From the NCBI GenBank assembly GCA_021186555.1, contig JAJKFL010000007.1, positions 30,394,177 through 30,458,176 on the forward strand: a stretch of 64,000 bases of DNA, read 5' to 3'. Under the pieces are notes generated by a model. That model did no database searches and was not told the DNA's origin. It saw only the letters and a program-made list of their open reading frames with translations. The stretch's first letter is position 1. Every line of letters starts with the position of its first letter. Both the position numbers and the translations under genes were made by a program. Below are positions 1-10,625 of the stretch, piece by piece. Origin of the DNA: Reticulitermes speratus (lineage: Eukaryota; Arthropoda; Insecta; Blattodea; Rhinotermitidae).

Positions 1-886
1 AATACTGGAATTTAGCAGTGATTTAGTTTAAGTTGCCAAAACTTCGAATTCACGTATTGAGTATCTACGGGTAACGACAGAGTGAACTTGCCTAAACTCT
101 TAAACTATGCGTTCATTTCCCTATTTGTTTCCCTTTTAAAATCAATGCCTTCTTCTTAGATGGCACTGCAGTCCAATGAGGACCTTCGCCTCCGTAAAGG
201 ACTTCTCCCACTCAGCTCAGTTTTTGACCACACTTTCAAGTTTTTAATTTTGCGTGTATTAATATCTGCTTGTACAGAGTTCCAGCATCTGTTTAAAACC
301 AACCTAGGACATTATAATTCAAAGAAATGAATTGTATTAAGAGAGAAAGTAACTTGTCTTTCCAGGCGAGTTATTTCATTATCGTGATGAAAATAATATG
401 ACGACGATGATTATGATGATCATCATAATCGATTATGATGATCATCATAATCGATTCCTCTGAACCATAACTCTCAGTCTCGGTCAAGTAATTTCTGCTG
501 AAACGTAATCGCCCTAATTCTGAACCGACTGCCTTCCCACAAACCCAGCCTTTAATAGCCAGCTTAGATCGCGATGTCCACAAATAAATCGGTTCACAAT
601 ATGTTCACTGTCACGTCCGATATAACTCGTTCTGCACGAACATAAAACGAATCGTAAAAACCTGTCCGATCTATTCCACAGTATAGGCTATATTTTTTAA
701 GGATTAGGATGCGTGTAGGCTCGTCACAATAGCAGGGACGATGCTAGATTGGCGTGATGTCTGCTTTGTGCTTTCAAATTAATGCTGAAGAAAAATGTTG
801 TTAAATCATTATATTATGTATTTAATGTTTTTTTGTGTGAGATACTGCAGTGACTGTGTCGAGGAGAATATTTGGACATTATTTAA
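1..886. other. Unassigned DNA
   Basis: No gene or recognised repeat, apart from the tandem palindromes at 409-452. Confidence 0.6.
409..452. repeat. Two tandem 22-bp perfect palindromes
   Basis: GATTATGATGA joined to its reverse complement (409-430) is followed directly by an identical copy (431-452). Each unit is self-complementary, so the block can form a cruciform or slip. Confidence 0.9.
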
Positions 887-1009
887 AGCTGACCACCCAC
901 CTCCATCTGATGTTGAGGTTAAGAATGATTGGAGCTATACCTCTACTTCCCATATACGCCTTCGTGATATGCAGAGACAATTCTTCCTTTAGTTTACCTT
1001 TAAGAGGGT
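887..1009 (+). mobile_element. SINE B, 3' fragment
   Basis: Matches the 3' half of the SINE B family (see 37812): GAGGTTAAGAATGATTGGAG, a TATACCTCTACT segment, then the TTTACCTTTA tail. The tRNA-like head is missing. Confidence 0.8.
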
Positions 1010-1012
1010 GAA

Positions 1013-1294
1013 GGGCCGAGTCATGGCTCAGGAGGTTAGTCGCCGGCCTCTCACTTCGGAGGCCCGGGTTTGATGCTGGGTCGGTCCATGTGGGATTTGT
1101 GGTGGACAAAGTGGCCTGGGACAGGTTTTTCCCGAGTACTTCGGTCTTCCACTGTCAATTTATTCCACCGGTGCTCCATTAAAATCGAAAAACAGAAAAA
1201 ACTTCATCATCTTCTTCACAGGGTTGCACAATAAGCCTCAAGGCTGCGGTGCGTCCGTAGCATCTGCTGCGGGGCCCTTCACTTAAAAAAAAAG
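1013..1294 (+). mobile_element. SINE D, full copy with 11-bp target-site duplication
   Basis: The tRNA-derived head has a box A-like ATGGCTCAGGAGGTTAGTCG and a box B-like GGGTTTGATGC. A body with GGACAGGTTTTTCCC and GGGTTGCACAATAAGCC follows, then an A-rich tail. It is flanked by perfect copies of AAGAGGGTGAA at 1002-1012 and 1295-1305, proving insertion next to the older SINE B tail. Confidence 0.9.
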
Positions 1295-1295
1295 A

Positions 1296-1628
1296 AGAGG
1301 GTGAAAGTAACAGGTTGCAGAGTATCATTTGAAGTGGAAAGCGTTGGCTAGGAAACGGTGTTGGACTTGTGAGAAGCCATGTCGGTTATTTGGCAATAGC
1401 GCCTGAGAAGGGCGACAAAACTCCTCAGCCGGAATAGACTGCGCCTTTAAGTGACTATCGTGGTATTTGGTGGAGAACGTAGAAAGTGTCCAGAAGTCTG
1501 TTTGTGAACATGCGGTCTGTCTTAGAGAGAGGCTCAGTATTTGTTTAGCGAAAATAAATTTATGGTGTTATTGGTCACAGTTACGGTGGGCTCAGTGCAA
1601 TACTGCAACAGTTGGTTGTGCAAAGTAA
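1296..1628. other. Unassigned DNA
   Basis: No feature recognised. Confidence 0.6.
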
Positions 1629-1858
1629 TGAGATCTGCGCTCTTCTGGGATATTACGCAGCGTAGAGTGATAGTTCTGTACCGACGTTTCGGGACAACAC
1701 ATCTTTAACAGTCAAGAAGTCTTCATACTTCTTGACCCTTGAAGATAGGACCGATAGGTTGTACCGAAACGTCGGTGCAGAAACACTCAACGCCGCGTAA
1801 TATCCCAGAAGAACGCAGACCTTATCTACATCGCGGCGGAAGCCTGAAGTCACGCAGT
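1629..1858. mobile_element. Family E palindromic element
   Basis: Two inverted arms, each with CTTCTGGGATATTACGC and CCGACGTTTCGG, meet around AAGAAGTCTTCATACTTCTT near 1720. The outer right end carries the GCGGCGGAAGCCTGAA motif. The same element recurs at 25376, 27407, 47917, 51304 and 54028. It contains no protein-coding frame. Confidence 0.85.
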
Positions 1859-2472
1859 GATGAAATTTGCGAAAGTTGTCATTAACAATAAACGGCCTAG
1901 TTGAAGGAAATATCCCAACTTTTGCCTGGAGACGCTGAGGAAAACCAGGACAGTCCTCAGAATAGGCAGTCTGGGGCTCGGGATTGGAACTCGGTACGTT
2001 CCAAATGAGTCGTTAACATTTTAGATAGTGAAATTATGCAGAAGCGCCTGGAGAGCGTATAATGTGCGGACATACAGAACATGAAAAAAGGGGAAAACTG
2101 TAGATGAGAACAATCGAGACTGAGAAGTGTCTGTCTGTCTGTCTGTCTGTCCAGCGTGGTCTTTGCTAAGCGGATCACTCTTGAGATGAATCCCGCTGCC
2201 ACGTCCACTGCTGTGTGCTGACACAGATAAGGCGGCTTGATCGTGGGTTATGCTAATAACACTGCTGTACAGTCTACACCAGAAAGCAGTAGCATCCTGA
2301 TACACTGAATCAGTTTTAGTTATCTCTGTAATCCCTCCAGCCTGACGGAATTGTTTAAACAGAGTAAGACTGCTACTTCTTCAACATGCACAATTCAGAC
2401 TGCCAAAATGTGGGTGTAATTTTTTTACACGTAGCCAGTGTGTGCTGAATACTCTGCAGATACGGTTTAGAA
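1859..2472. other. Unassigned DNA with a (GTCT)n run
   Basis: A (TGTC)6 microsatellite lies at 2128-2151. Otherwise nothing is recognised. Confidence 0.6.
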
Positions 2473-2954
2473 CAGCGGTTCCCAAAAATTTTCAGTCCAC
2501 CGCCCCCTTGGTTCCATATACACACCCACAGCGCCCCCCTACCTTTTAAAAAAAAAACATAAATGCGCTTTTGTTTCCACTTTTATTTTATATTTAAAAA
2601 ATCGTTTAAATAAAATTATAAGAGTTAAACTTAATGTTTATGTGTTAATTAATAAATTAGAATTTATTATATTTTTTATGATTAACAATAATGCATGTAG
2701 CAATAGTTTATTAAAAATAATTGTGCTTGAATAAGATTCATAAATTAAAAATATTAAGAAATTTAGTTAATTTTTTATTTGTAACACAAAAATTACTTTA
2801 TTTGAATTATATTATAAAAATAAATGCACTACTTGTCTACTAGCGCCCCCTGTGATAATAACAGCGCTCCCTTCACCTCTCGTACCTATTAGCGCCCACC
2901 TCGGTAATCCCACCGCCCCCCAGGGGGTGGTACCGCCCACTTTGGGAACCGCTG
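2473..2954. mobile_element. hAT-like non-autonomous DNA transposon (482 bp)
   Basis: Terminal inverted repeats CAGCGGTTCCCAAA and TTTGGGAACCGCTG lie inside identical 8-bp duplications GTTTAGAA (2465-2472 and 2955-2962), the hallmark of hAT insertion. The interior is AT-rich with GCGCCCCC motifs near both ends and no transposase frame. Confidence 0.93.
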
Positions 2955-3236
2955 GTTTAGAACATTAAGAGACATGATAAGGCCCTACCTCAGTCACGTA
3001 GCAGCTGTGAGACAGTCCGATCAAATGTCTGCTTATCAGTGCATCCTTCAGACTGGCTGATATGCAGTGCGCAGTGCTGCAGTTAGCACTACGGCCTACG
3101 TTGTGCCTGGCATTGCAAGACACTGAATTACAATAATCACCACTACACATTATCCACAACATTTTGACCACTTTAGGCCAGTTCAATCCTACTCACACAC
3201 AACATATCACTGAGCATCATCACCTATAATAACAAA

Positions 3237-3685
3237 TCAAAGGCAAAGTCCCTGTCCGCTGATCCCAGTGGCCGGCGGTCTAAGGCGTGGGTCTTCGGCT
3301 GTTCGCTTCCTGGGATTGCGGGTTCGAATCCCGCCGGGGGCATGGATGTATGTTTCCTGTGAGTGTTGTGTGTTGTCAGAGGTTCGGCGACGGGCTGGTC
3401 ACTCGTCCGGAAGAGTCCTACCGAGTATGGTGTGTCTGAGTGTGATCGTGAAGCCTCGATAATGAGGGGGGATAGAGCTATAGTTCCACTCGTTCTTAAC
3501 CTCAGCACTAGATGGAAATGGTGATTACCTCTGCAAGTCCCTGTCGCTTTACACCGGTACCCATTGGCCTGGGGAATAGGTGGGCCCCAGATCAGCCTGG
3601 GCGTTTTGGAAAAGAGGAATATTTCTTGCTAATGGCGGGATTCGAACCCAGGACTGTCCAGCCTGTAGCATAGTCACTATCATCT
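3237..3685 (-). mobile_element. SINE B (minus) split by a SINE C insertion
   Basis: The reverse of the SINE B tail (CAAAGGCAAAGTCCCTGTCC) is at 3237-3256. The body continues at 3470 (GGATAGAGCTATAG) through GGCGGGATTCGAACCC, the reversed box B, at about 3632-3647. SINE C occupies the gap. Confidence 0.8.
3258..3469 (+). mobile_element. SINE C nested in SINE B
   Basis: Head CCCAGTGGCCGGCGGTCTAA with box B-like GGGTTCGAATCCCGCC, then GTGAGTGTTGTGTGTTGTCA and a GTCCGGAAGAGTCCTACCG segment. The other copies are at 4669, 11149, 38936 and 42455. Confidence 0.85.
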
Positions 3686-4143
3686 TGCATCTCCTTTAGG
3701 TACTGCAGCCTCTATTTTATTGTTCCACCAAGCCTGCCAATTTTCCTCCAATTAACAACACAACTATAGACTTTAATTGGACTTTACTATATATACAAAA
3801 GTGCCTACATGAGCCTGTGAGCACAGCAAGTAGGCACGAACCGTCAGCACCTATCGCAGCCGAATACAGGCGACGTACACACGGGCATAATTTGAGCTAC
3901 TGATTTGTATATCGATCGACTAATTGATTCGTTCGTTAATTAGTAGAGATATTTATGGGCTGTGTGTTCAGCTCACCCAAATAATCCACACTGCGTGGGT
4001 TTTCTTGGAACTCCATCGTTTTTCCAGCTAATCAAGAAATTGTCTCTTAAGAAAGAATCAAAAGATGTTATTATTGTGTTGACAGAAGTCCAACACGTGA
4101 CTTTATCCTTAGCCATTACATGCTAGTCCTCACTTTCATAATA
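3686..4143. other. Unassigned DNA
   Basis: No feature recognised. Confidence 0.6.
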
Positions 4144-4254
4144 TCTAAGATCCAATTTAATATTATCCCATAAGTACTATCTGTCTAAGATCCAATTTAA
4201 TATTATCCCATAAGTACTATCTGTCTAAGATCCAATTTAATATTATCCCATAAG
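4144..4254. repeat. 40-bp tandem repeat, 2.8 copies
   Basis: Unit TCTAAGATCCAATTTAATAT followed by TATCCCATAAGTACTATCTG. The copies at 4144, 4184 and 4224 (partial) are essentially identical, so the duplication is recent. Confidence 0.95.
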
Positions 4255-4668
4255 GTTAGGTAGGTCTATTTCCGTGAGGTTTCTAGACCATCACTTTGTT
4301 ACGTGTCATACGCATGCGTGCTACATGTCCCACAAATCGAATCATCTGATTAAAATATCATGCCAACATCAGTAAAGTGTAAGTAGAATGACGCTTCTCA
4401 ATACGCAGTGCTCTTCTCTTTCTTAGGCCCGAACTGTCTCCTCACACCTTTTTTCTCATAGATCCATAATGCCAGCAGACAAGCCATAGACCACATGCTG
4501 TCACCCTGAGCGGTACTTCATCAAACATTACTAGGGTGATCAAAACTTGAAGATTGAGATTGCAGGGCAACAATTATGGGGGAGATCATAAATGAAACGT
4601 AATATTTATTTCAAAACCGAAAAGGAAGGGACTGTTTGGGAAACCTAAGCTGAGAAGTGAGGATTATA
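4255..4668. other. Unassigned DNA
   Basis: No feature recognised. Confidence 0.6.
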
Positions 4669-4861
4669 TATTTTTCTGTGGCGCAACAGCCCACACACAA
4701 TTAGACACACACACCAACACTCGGCAGGACTTCTTTGAAAGAGTATTCGGCTCGTAGCAGAGGCCGCTAACTACACAACAAACACAAGAGACGAGCCATT
4801 GCCTCAGTGGGATTCAAACCCGCAATCCCAGCAATAAAACGACCGCAGTGGCTCACGGGAT
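4669..4861 (-). mobile_element. SINE C (minus)
   Basis: The reversed head is at the right end (GGGATTCAAACCCGCAATCC, then CGACCGCAGTGGC). The reversed body is at the left (GGCGCAACAGCCC, CTCGGCAGGACT). It is more diverged than the 11149 copy. Confidence 0.8.
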
Positions 4862-4865
4862 CGGC

Positions 4866-4975
4866 GAGGATGATATTAAAATATCATATTAAAGAAATAT
4901 TTGAGGGTGTGGATTGGATTAAAATGACTCAACATAGGGTCCGGAGACGAGCGTTCTGGTTGCATAAGTGTCAAG
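4866..4975 (+). pseudogene. Non-LTR retrotransposon ORF2 C-terminal remnant
   Basis: The plus frame reads KEIFEGVDWIKMTQHRVRRR, closely resembling the tail KEI..EGVDWI.L.QDR.RWR of insect endonuclease/reverse-transcriptase ORFs. The preceding block (EDDIK) is in another frame, so it is a frameshifted relic. It directly abuts SINE C. Confidence 0.7.
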
Positions 4976-5880
4976 CAATTATGGAGCAGTTAAGCAGGTG
5001 TTGTAGTCTGAAGTCAGTCATCTCGCCGGCGAAGTGCACACGCGTTACCGGGCGGTGCTGTGCCCCCCGATTGGGCATCCCGAACGAGTGCCTAAAATGC
5101 ACAGTTAATGATGTTATACTGTCGTCGCGTTTTTAAATTAGCGCTATCTCGCGCCGCACGGCCCAACTAACGACCCAGCGGAATAACATGCCGACTCATT
5201 TGCATATCGAACCAGACAGTGCGGGATTATTCTTATTGGAGGTCCCAGGTTCGAGTAACTTACTGGTGCAGTTAAATTAGAACGTGGCTGGAACGGTGTA
5301 AATAAAGAGAGACAGAAGTGGTGACGTAGGATTGCATGAAATGTAAGAAAAGAAGAAAAGTAGGCAGTTAATAACAAGACAGGCAATGTACGTGTAAACG
5401 TAACATTGAGATGCGTTCGCGTAACCATTGTTGCAGTAGAAAAGCAATAAGTATTACATATTCTGAGTGTGTGTCTGTAGCCTTAGTTATCCAGCATGCA
5501 AAGCGAATGCGCCGTTTTATATAGTCATCTGTGGCCTGTCTGGCTGTAACATATTTTTGTACATATCTCATAAACACGCCATTTTCGGAAAAAAAAGTTG
5601 CTGAACGTAAAATGTGTGAGTTGATGTTCTCTACAATTTTATCTGGAACATTTCTAGTTCTAAGAAGAATTCAGCCAGATATTATCATAAATGTACATAG
5701 ATTTTCATGTTAAGTACCGGTTATGCTTGTCAAATTTTAATGAAATTCGAATTTTCTTGACAGATTTTTGAAAAATACTGAATATCAGATTTCCTAAAAA
5801 TTCATTTAGTAGGAGCCGAGTTGTTCCATGTGGGAGACGGAAGGATAGTCGTGACGAAGCTAATAGTCGCTTTTCTCAAT
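4976..5880. other. Unassigned DNA
   Basis: No gene seen. A weak tRNA-like box B (AGGTTCGAGT) near 5248 may belong to a worn SINE. Confidence 0.5.
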
Positions 5881-6012
5881 GAGTGATGAGTAATGAATGA
5901 ATAAATAAATAAATAAAAAAAGGGAGGAAGAAAATGGGAAGAAGATGAAAACGAAGGAGGTAGAAAGAAAAGTATGAGAGAGAAGTAATAAAGAATGAAA
6001 GAAACGAGACTG
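5881..6012. repeat. Purine-rich low-complexity tract
   Basis: Almost pure A/G on the plus strand, starting with (AATA)n. The hydrophobic frames on the other strand are artefacts of this bias. Confidence 0.85.
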
Positions 6013-6512
6013 AATAGAAACCAGCCTCGAGCTCCAAGGAACTTGAATGGTGGTTTTCTCAGCGCCCCTTTGTCTGTGTACAAAGATCACGTCAGCCCTT
6101 CCATCACTCAGGAGCTGTAACTCAATTCCAACTTGTCAAGTTGGCAACAAACATGTTCCAATGCCTGTCTGTTTCTTTGGCTGAACACATACAACTTTAA
6201 AATCTGCAACATGTGCGCATGTCTGAGAAATAATAGCGAAGAATTCTTTGAGCTGAAAAATGTACTTCAGCAGCGCGATTACTGCGCTAGTTTCGGAAAC
6301 TTCTGTGGCTCCAAGTTGAGGCTAGACCATTTTAAGTCGTTGTTACGTAGAAGGTGTCTCTTTATTTAATTTACTTTGCCGTAGAACAAAATACATGAGC
6401 GGCGTGTCTGAGTTTCTGTCGGCCTTCAATATGATTGTCGCCTTTTTCATACCTTCTGGATCAGCTGAACATTTATTTTATAAAACTTGCTGCAAGTATC
6501 ATTCCACTGATG
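6013..6512. other. Unassigned DNA
   Basis: No feature recognised. Confidence 0.6.
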
Positions 6513-6632
6513 GATCTTGTCATGGCTCAGGCGGTTAGTCGCCAGCCTTTATCGCCCGGAGGACTGGGTTTATTTCCAAATTAGATCATGTGAGATTTAT
6601 GTTGGACATAGAGGCATTGGGACTGGTCTATA
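6513..6632 (+). mobile_element. SINE D, 5' fragment
   Basis: Contains CATGGCTCAGGCGGTTAGTC and ATCATGTGAGATTTATG, as in the 1013 and 13796 copies. It breaks off in the GGGACTGG block before the tandem repeat at 6644. Confidence 0.75.
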
Positions 6633-6643
6633 TCAAAGTATTT

Positions 6644-6738
6644 CCATTTTATCATGTCAGTGTCTTTCCAGCAATGCTTTACCATGTCAGTGTCTTTCCA
6701 GCAATGCTTTACCACGTCAGTGTCTTTCCAGCAATGCT
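6644..6738. repeat. 30-bp tandem repeat, three copies
   Basis: Unit CATGTCAGTGTCTTTCCAGC followed by AATGCTTTAC. The third copy has a single T-to-C change. Confidence 0.93.
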
Positions 6739-6761
6739 CCATATTCTTTGGTAAATATGTA

Positions 6762-7348
6762 CAGGGCATACACAAAAGAATGGTGCGATTTCAAAAGTGA
6801 ATAAAAAATTTATTTCTCACCTTACACGGGCACAACATACACCGTCAGCGGCGGCAACTGTCCAAGTTTCTCATTTGGTAATTACAATCCTTCAATGTGT
6901 GCACCCTGGGTCACACGACACACATCCACACGGTAATCAAACTCATCCCAGACCCGGTGTAGCATGTCCACTGTAATGGCCTGCAGTGCATGCGTTATCC
7001 GATCACGAATTTCATGGATGGACGTGGGCAATGGTGGTACATAAACGCTGTCTTTAACGAACCCCCAAAGAAAGAAATCGCACGGTGTAAGATCTGGCGA
7101 ACGGGGTGGCCAGGGGAGAAGGTTCTGGACACCTCAAAACGGAGCACACAGAAAGCCTTCTCCTGCTGCAACGCCATCTTTGAAACTGGCCCCGCGGCCA
7201 CGCAGTAAGCATGAGAAGCGAACTGCTGGTAGCGCTTGAGAAACTTGGACAGTTGCCGCCGCTGACGGTGTATGTTGTGCCCGTGTAATGTGAGACATAA
7301 ATCTTTTATTCACTTTTGAAACCGCACCATTCTTTTGTGTATGCCCTG
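6762..7348 (-). mobile_element. Internally deleted Tc1/mariner-superfamily transposon (587 bp)
   Basis: Ends are inverted repeats of about 110 bp, outermost CAGGGCATACACAAAAGAAT, still about 95% alike by eye. The left flank is TA (6760-6761); the right flank is CA, a likely mutated TA duplication. Inside, on the minus strand, are the two ends of a transposase gene with the middle missing (next entry). It could be mobilised only by a transposase from elsewhere. A 77-bp relative sits at 19661. Confidence 0.9.
6882..7178 (-). pseudogene. Mariner-like transposase, N- and C-terminal ends fused by internal deletion
   Basis: From about 7178 leftward the minus strand begins MALQQEKAFCVLRFEVSR, which looks like the N-terminus of this transposase family. 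A deletion junction then leads (about 7113-6882) into WPPRSPDLTPCDFFLWG. This holds the third catalytic Asp of the DDD/E triad, and the frame continues to TQGAHIEGL and TAA. The helix-turn-helix region and the first two catalytic acidic residues are gone, so it cannot encode an active enzyme. N- and C-terminal segments are in different frames. Confidence 0.85.
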
Positions 7349-7359
7349 CATTTATTCAG

Positions 7360-7560
7360 TTATCAATCACAAACAACAACACGCTAATTGTAAAAGCTTT
7401 CTGGCGACTAGTTTCGGCTCTAAGGTCGAGCCATCATCAGCCAATACACAAGAACAGAAAAGCAGAAAACTCTGCAAGTCACGGATGGAGATCTCCAACT
7501 TCTCATCAAAAATACATTGTAAATTTGTATAAAACTTAAAATTTACATGAAGCTTAAGCA
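7360..7560 (-). mobile_element. Single-arm hammerhead-bearing repeat
   Basis: Carries the GTTTCGGCTC...GAGCCATCATCAG core shared with the repeat at 11650. The surrounding AT-rich sequence is related in layout only. No opposite arm was found. Confidence 0.6.
7402..7444 (-). ncRNA. Hammerhead-like ribozyme core, copy 1
   Basis: Minus strand: CTGATGA, extra T, helix II GGCTC/GAGCC, GAAAC, 2-nt loop TA, cleavage triplet GTC (cut expected after 7406). The outer helix would be GCCA with TGGC, but only if one C is restored before CTGATGA, so helix I is damaged in this copy. Confidence 0.55.
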
Positions 7561-8971
7561 ACAAAATAGATGTTGTAGAGTTGTATAATATTTATTACAA
7601 TATGAATATAATCGCGTGTCAATAAATTCAATCAAATTTGTAAGGTAAAGTGTCAACTCTAAGGTTCTAAATGTATACAAGCAGTATTGATGCGCATGTA
7701 ACAGGCTGTCGGCACAATCCGATGCGTTGGCGGAAGAATTTGTCACGCGCCGATTTCCTTTTATAAGTCTTTTAAGGCAGAAATATTCTTTCCATAAGCC
7801 TTTAGTAGGTTATAATCTTGTTGTTGAACAGTCCAAAGGTTTCTTCATCATAATGCATGTTTTAGATGCTATGTTGAAGGCGTGTAAATATTTATTGCAA
7901 GTTTTTGTGCCCTATCTCAGCTTTCGGTGTGTTTGAGTGTCACTCTACAGTTGACTACCCATGTTCTTTGATTCATTCATTCATCTATCAATGATTCTTT
8001 AAATCTTTGCAATTAACAGCATCCAATACGCTTTACAAATCCCATTACAGGCGATCCTGCCTTCGAATTTCTTAATTTCTCTACCACCAAGCTGCTTCTG
8101 ATATTAAGACCTTATCAGCGAAGCTTGACAGAGAACCGTAAGGGCTGCATGGTAATGCTTTCAGTACTTGCAAGTGCTGGGCACATCCAATACGTGATAC
8201 CTTTATAGAAGAATTGCTGAAGATGCTCTGGTTTTATCTGCACACAGTCATACCCGCCATTTATAATTTTTGTCAATGTACAAGCTTCCATTTCTTCTGT
8301 AACTTTTAACGCTAATACAGTATTTTTCAGTGGATGGTTTAGTGAAGAAAAGTGTCTCTACACATGTTGAATTTAAAGCCAAAAGTGTTAAGTTTGATTT
8401 TCTCACAGCGGTGTTGCTGAGGGCTCAAGTCTTCTGAGATGTGAAGCAATGTCCTTGGGCAAGTGGTTGCCTAGATTTCGAAGGATCGTAGTGCATTCAT
8501 TTCCAAGGACCAAGTAGCTCCAAGACTGTAATACAAGACAGCTTGGTCCTGGCAGAAGAAGGAACCTAGATCTTTCGAAACGTAAGGAAATTCTCACCGA
8601 AGTACATAGCATCATATTCTAGAAGACTTGAATTCTTAAAGACAAATTTTAATTATATTGCACCAACAAGTTTCATGTGCATTACCCAGAAAATACTGAC
8701 TTAGTCTGCAAACTAGTCTACAAAATGTAGACTAGGTCTACAGAAACACAAGGTTTTCAAGTTAAGAGGCAGCATGGAGGAAATACAAGCAGGCTGAAGT
8801 TGATGTCTGATGAAGTAATCGACTAGCGCTTGAATGCCATGACATTTATGACGTCATTAACGTTGGTTCAACTTTTTTTAGCCCAACGTTCCTTACAGGT
8901 ACACCTCATTAATTCTGTACTTACCTGTAAACTTATACGTTGTTGATTCATATAAGTTCCCACTCTTAACA
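7561..8971. other. Unassigned DNA
   Basis: No gene. A weak inverted similarity between 8470-8490 and 8560-8580 (CCTAGATTTCGAAGG and CCTAGATCTTTCGAA) may be an old palindromic element. Confidence 0.5.
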
Positions 8972-9091
8972 CAGGGTGTCCCTTTTATCCTGTCTCGAAG
9001 CACGGAAGCTGTCACAGGATGTTCCGGCCGATGCAGGCTTTATACGCGGTTAAGCTGCTGTGCTCGGGGACGCGATAGAAGGGACATCGTG
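8972..9091. mobile_element. Short TIR element (120 bp), GGGTGTCCC type
   Basis: Ends CAGGGTGTCCCTTTTATC and GATAGAAGGGACATCGTG are inverted repeats. The interior GATGTTCCGGCCGATGCAGG is shared with the copy at 26206. No coding capacity. Confidence 0.75.
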
Positions 9092-9660
9092 CAGTAAGAC
9101 TGTAGACTCATGCCAATAGACAACAGGACTATATGGGTTGTGTTACTTCTTCAGGCTTTTTATAAAGTAATCATAAAACTATTTTGTTTCATTATTTGGT
9201 ACATGGAGTGTACGATAGTCTGATTGCTGTTTATTGAGACATTGAGCCCTTTAGAACCCACTGGTTACAATACGTACGGCCTGCTCGTATTAGGAAAAAA
9301 TGCTGCGTTTCGCCCAGGCTGTCTTTGTGCGTCTTTGATCCTTACAATAACATGTGATACTTTTCCCTATATACAATTAACCGATTGACTTTGTAATGGA
9401 AATATAGTGTCTTGTCTGTGAGGTGGAAAATGGATATTTTTATATGTAAAGCAAATCAGTTTCATTCTTCAAATGGTTGATTCTTTCATTAAGTGTTTTA
9501 GCTTGTCAGTCATTTGTATTCTGTGAATCGCTCAATAAAATCCTAGGCCACTCAGTCGGTTCAGTCTCTAGTTTGTCAGTTTGTTGGTTAGTTAATTATC
9601 AGTCAGTCGGGTAGTTGTAGGTCAGTAAACGGTTTATCAGTTTTTCATGTAGCAACATAT
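9092..9660. other. Unassigned DNA
   Basis: No feature beyond a weak (CAGT)-rich stretch near 9555-9635. Confidence 0.5.
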
Positions 9661-9711
9661 CTTTATATCACGGCTTATTTTATCATTAATGGACTGACGT
9701 ACAGTCACTCG

Positions 9712-9754
9712 ATAACTACATGTTTCGGCTGATGTAGCCATCATCGGGTTAAAC
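9712..9754 (-). ncRNA. Hammerhead-like ribozyme core, copy 2
   Basis: Minus strand: helix I TAAC/GTTA, core CCGATGA (one change from CTGATGA), extra T, helix II GGCT/AGCC with 5-nt loop, GAAAC, loop AT, triplet GTA (cut expected after 9717). Helix I is wholly different in sequence from the 11.7-kb copy yet still pairs. Confidence 0.6.
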
Positions 9755-9789
9755 ACTGTCCAATTATTCACAGTTTGTGGTACCTTTAA

Positions 9790-10236
9790 CGTTGCTAGCA
9801 TTAAGCGTGCTATAAATGATACGTTATTGCATGACTTCTAGTTTAATGAACACAATAGAACGCAACAATTAAAGTTGCTATTGAGTGTGTTATTGAGTGA
9901 GATACCTAACACATTAGGCTGCCTTTTAGTATTCTTACTTCGACACGATAAAGAATATTTAAATTAAAGTATATGAAGATTACTTTCGTCTGTCTTCACA
10001 CAGAGCCGCAAGTCAAAACACGAATTATTTCGCCGCTATCCTTATTCTGTTCAAATGAGCAGACAGTAGGGATATGTTTTGAATATTGATTTCGTATTTG
10101 AAGAGATTTCTTAATTAACGGCTGCTTGGATACTCAGTTGTTAGGCGTCATGCAAGCAGTAAGAAGAAAGACGCCTAATGTGGAGACGGCATCTGTCAGT
10201 CTGTCCTTTACTTCCGTGCCCCGTATCAGCAAATAA
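9790..10236. other. Unassigned DNA
   Basis: No feature recognised. Confidence 0.55.
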
Positions 10237-10299
10237 ACTTTTGTCGGATTTTCGTGAAATTCCATACAGAAGTTCTTCACAAAAAAAAGTCGAGCAGGC

Positions 10300-10625
10300 G
10301 TGAGTTTCACGAAAATCGGTACAGTGAAAGTCACGTTTTACATAAGGACGTAAATGAATTTCTTCCCGTCCTTTCCATATTCTTGAAAGATTTGGATAAA
10401 ATTCGGTGTAGAATGTTTCCGTGTAATGTCATTGAGTAGTGAGTTTCGTGCGAATTCGTTTAGCGCAAGCTGTAATTTACTTAAGGGCGTAAAGAATATT
10501 TTGCCGTGTTTTCTGCGTTTGGATAAATCTCGATGCAAGACATGTCCACAAGAATTTGTTGAGTAAATGTAAGTTTCGTTAAAATGGGGCAAGAAAGACC
10601 GCAGTTTCTTTACGGGCGTCGTCAC
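10300..10625. repeat. Degenerate tandem repeat, 125-145 bp unit
   Basis: Units starting TGAGTTTC at about 10300 and 10440, and GTAAGTTTCG at about 10568, share further landmarks: (A)GG(A/G)CGTAAA near the middle and TTTGGATAAA later. The third unit is incomplete. The units diverge by indels and substitutions. Confidence 0.6.
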
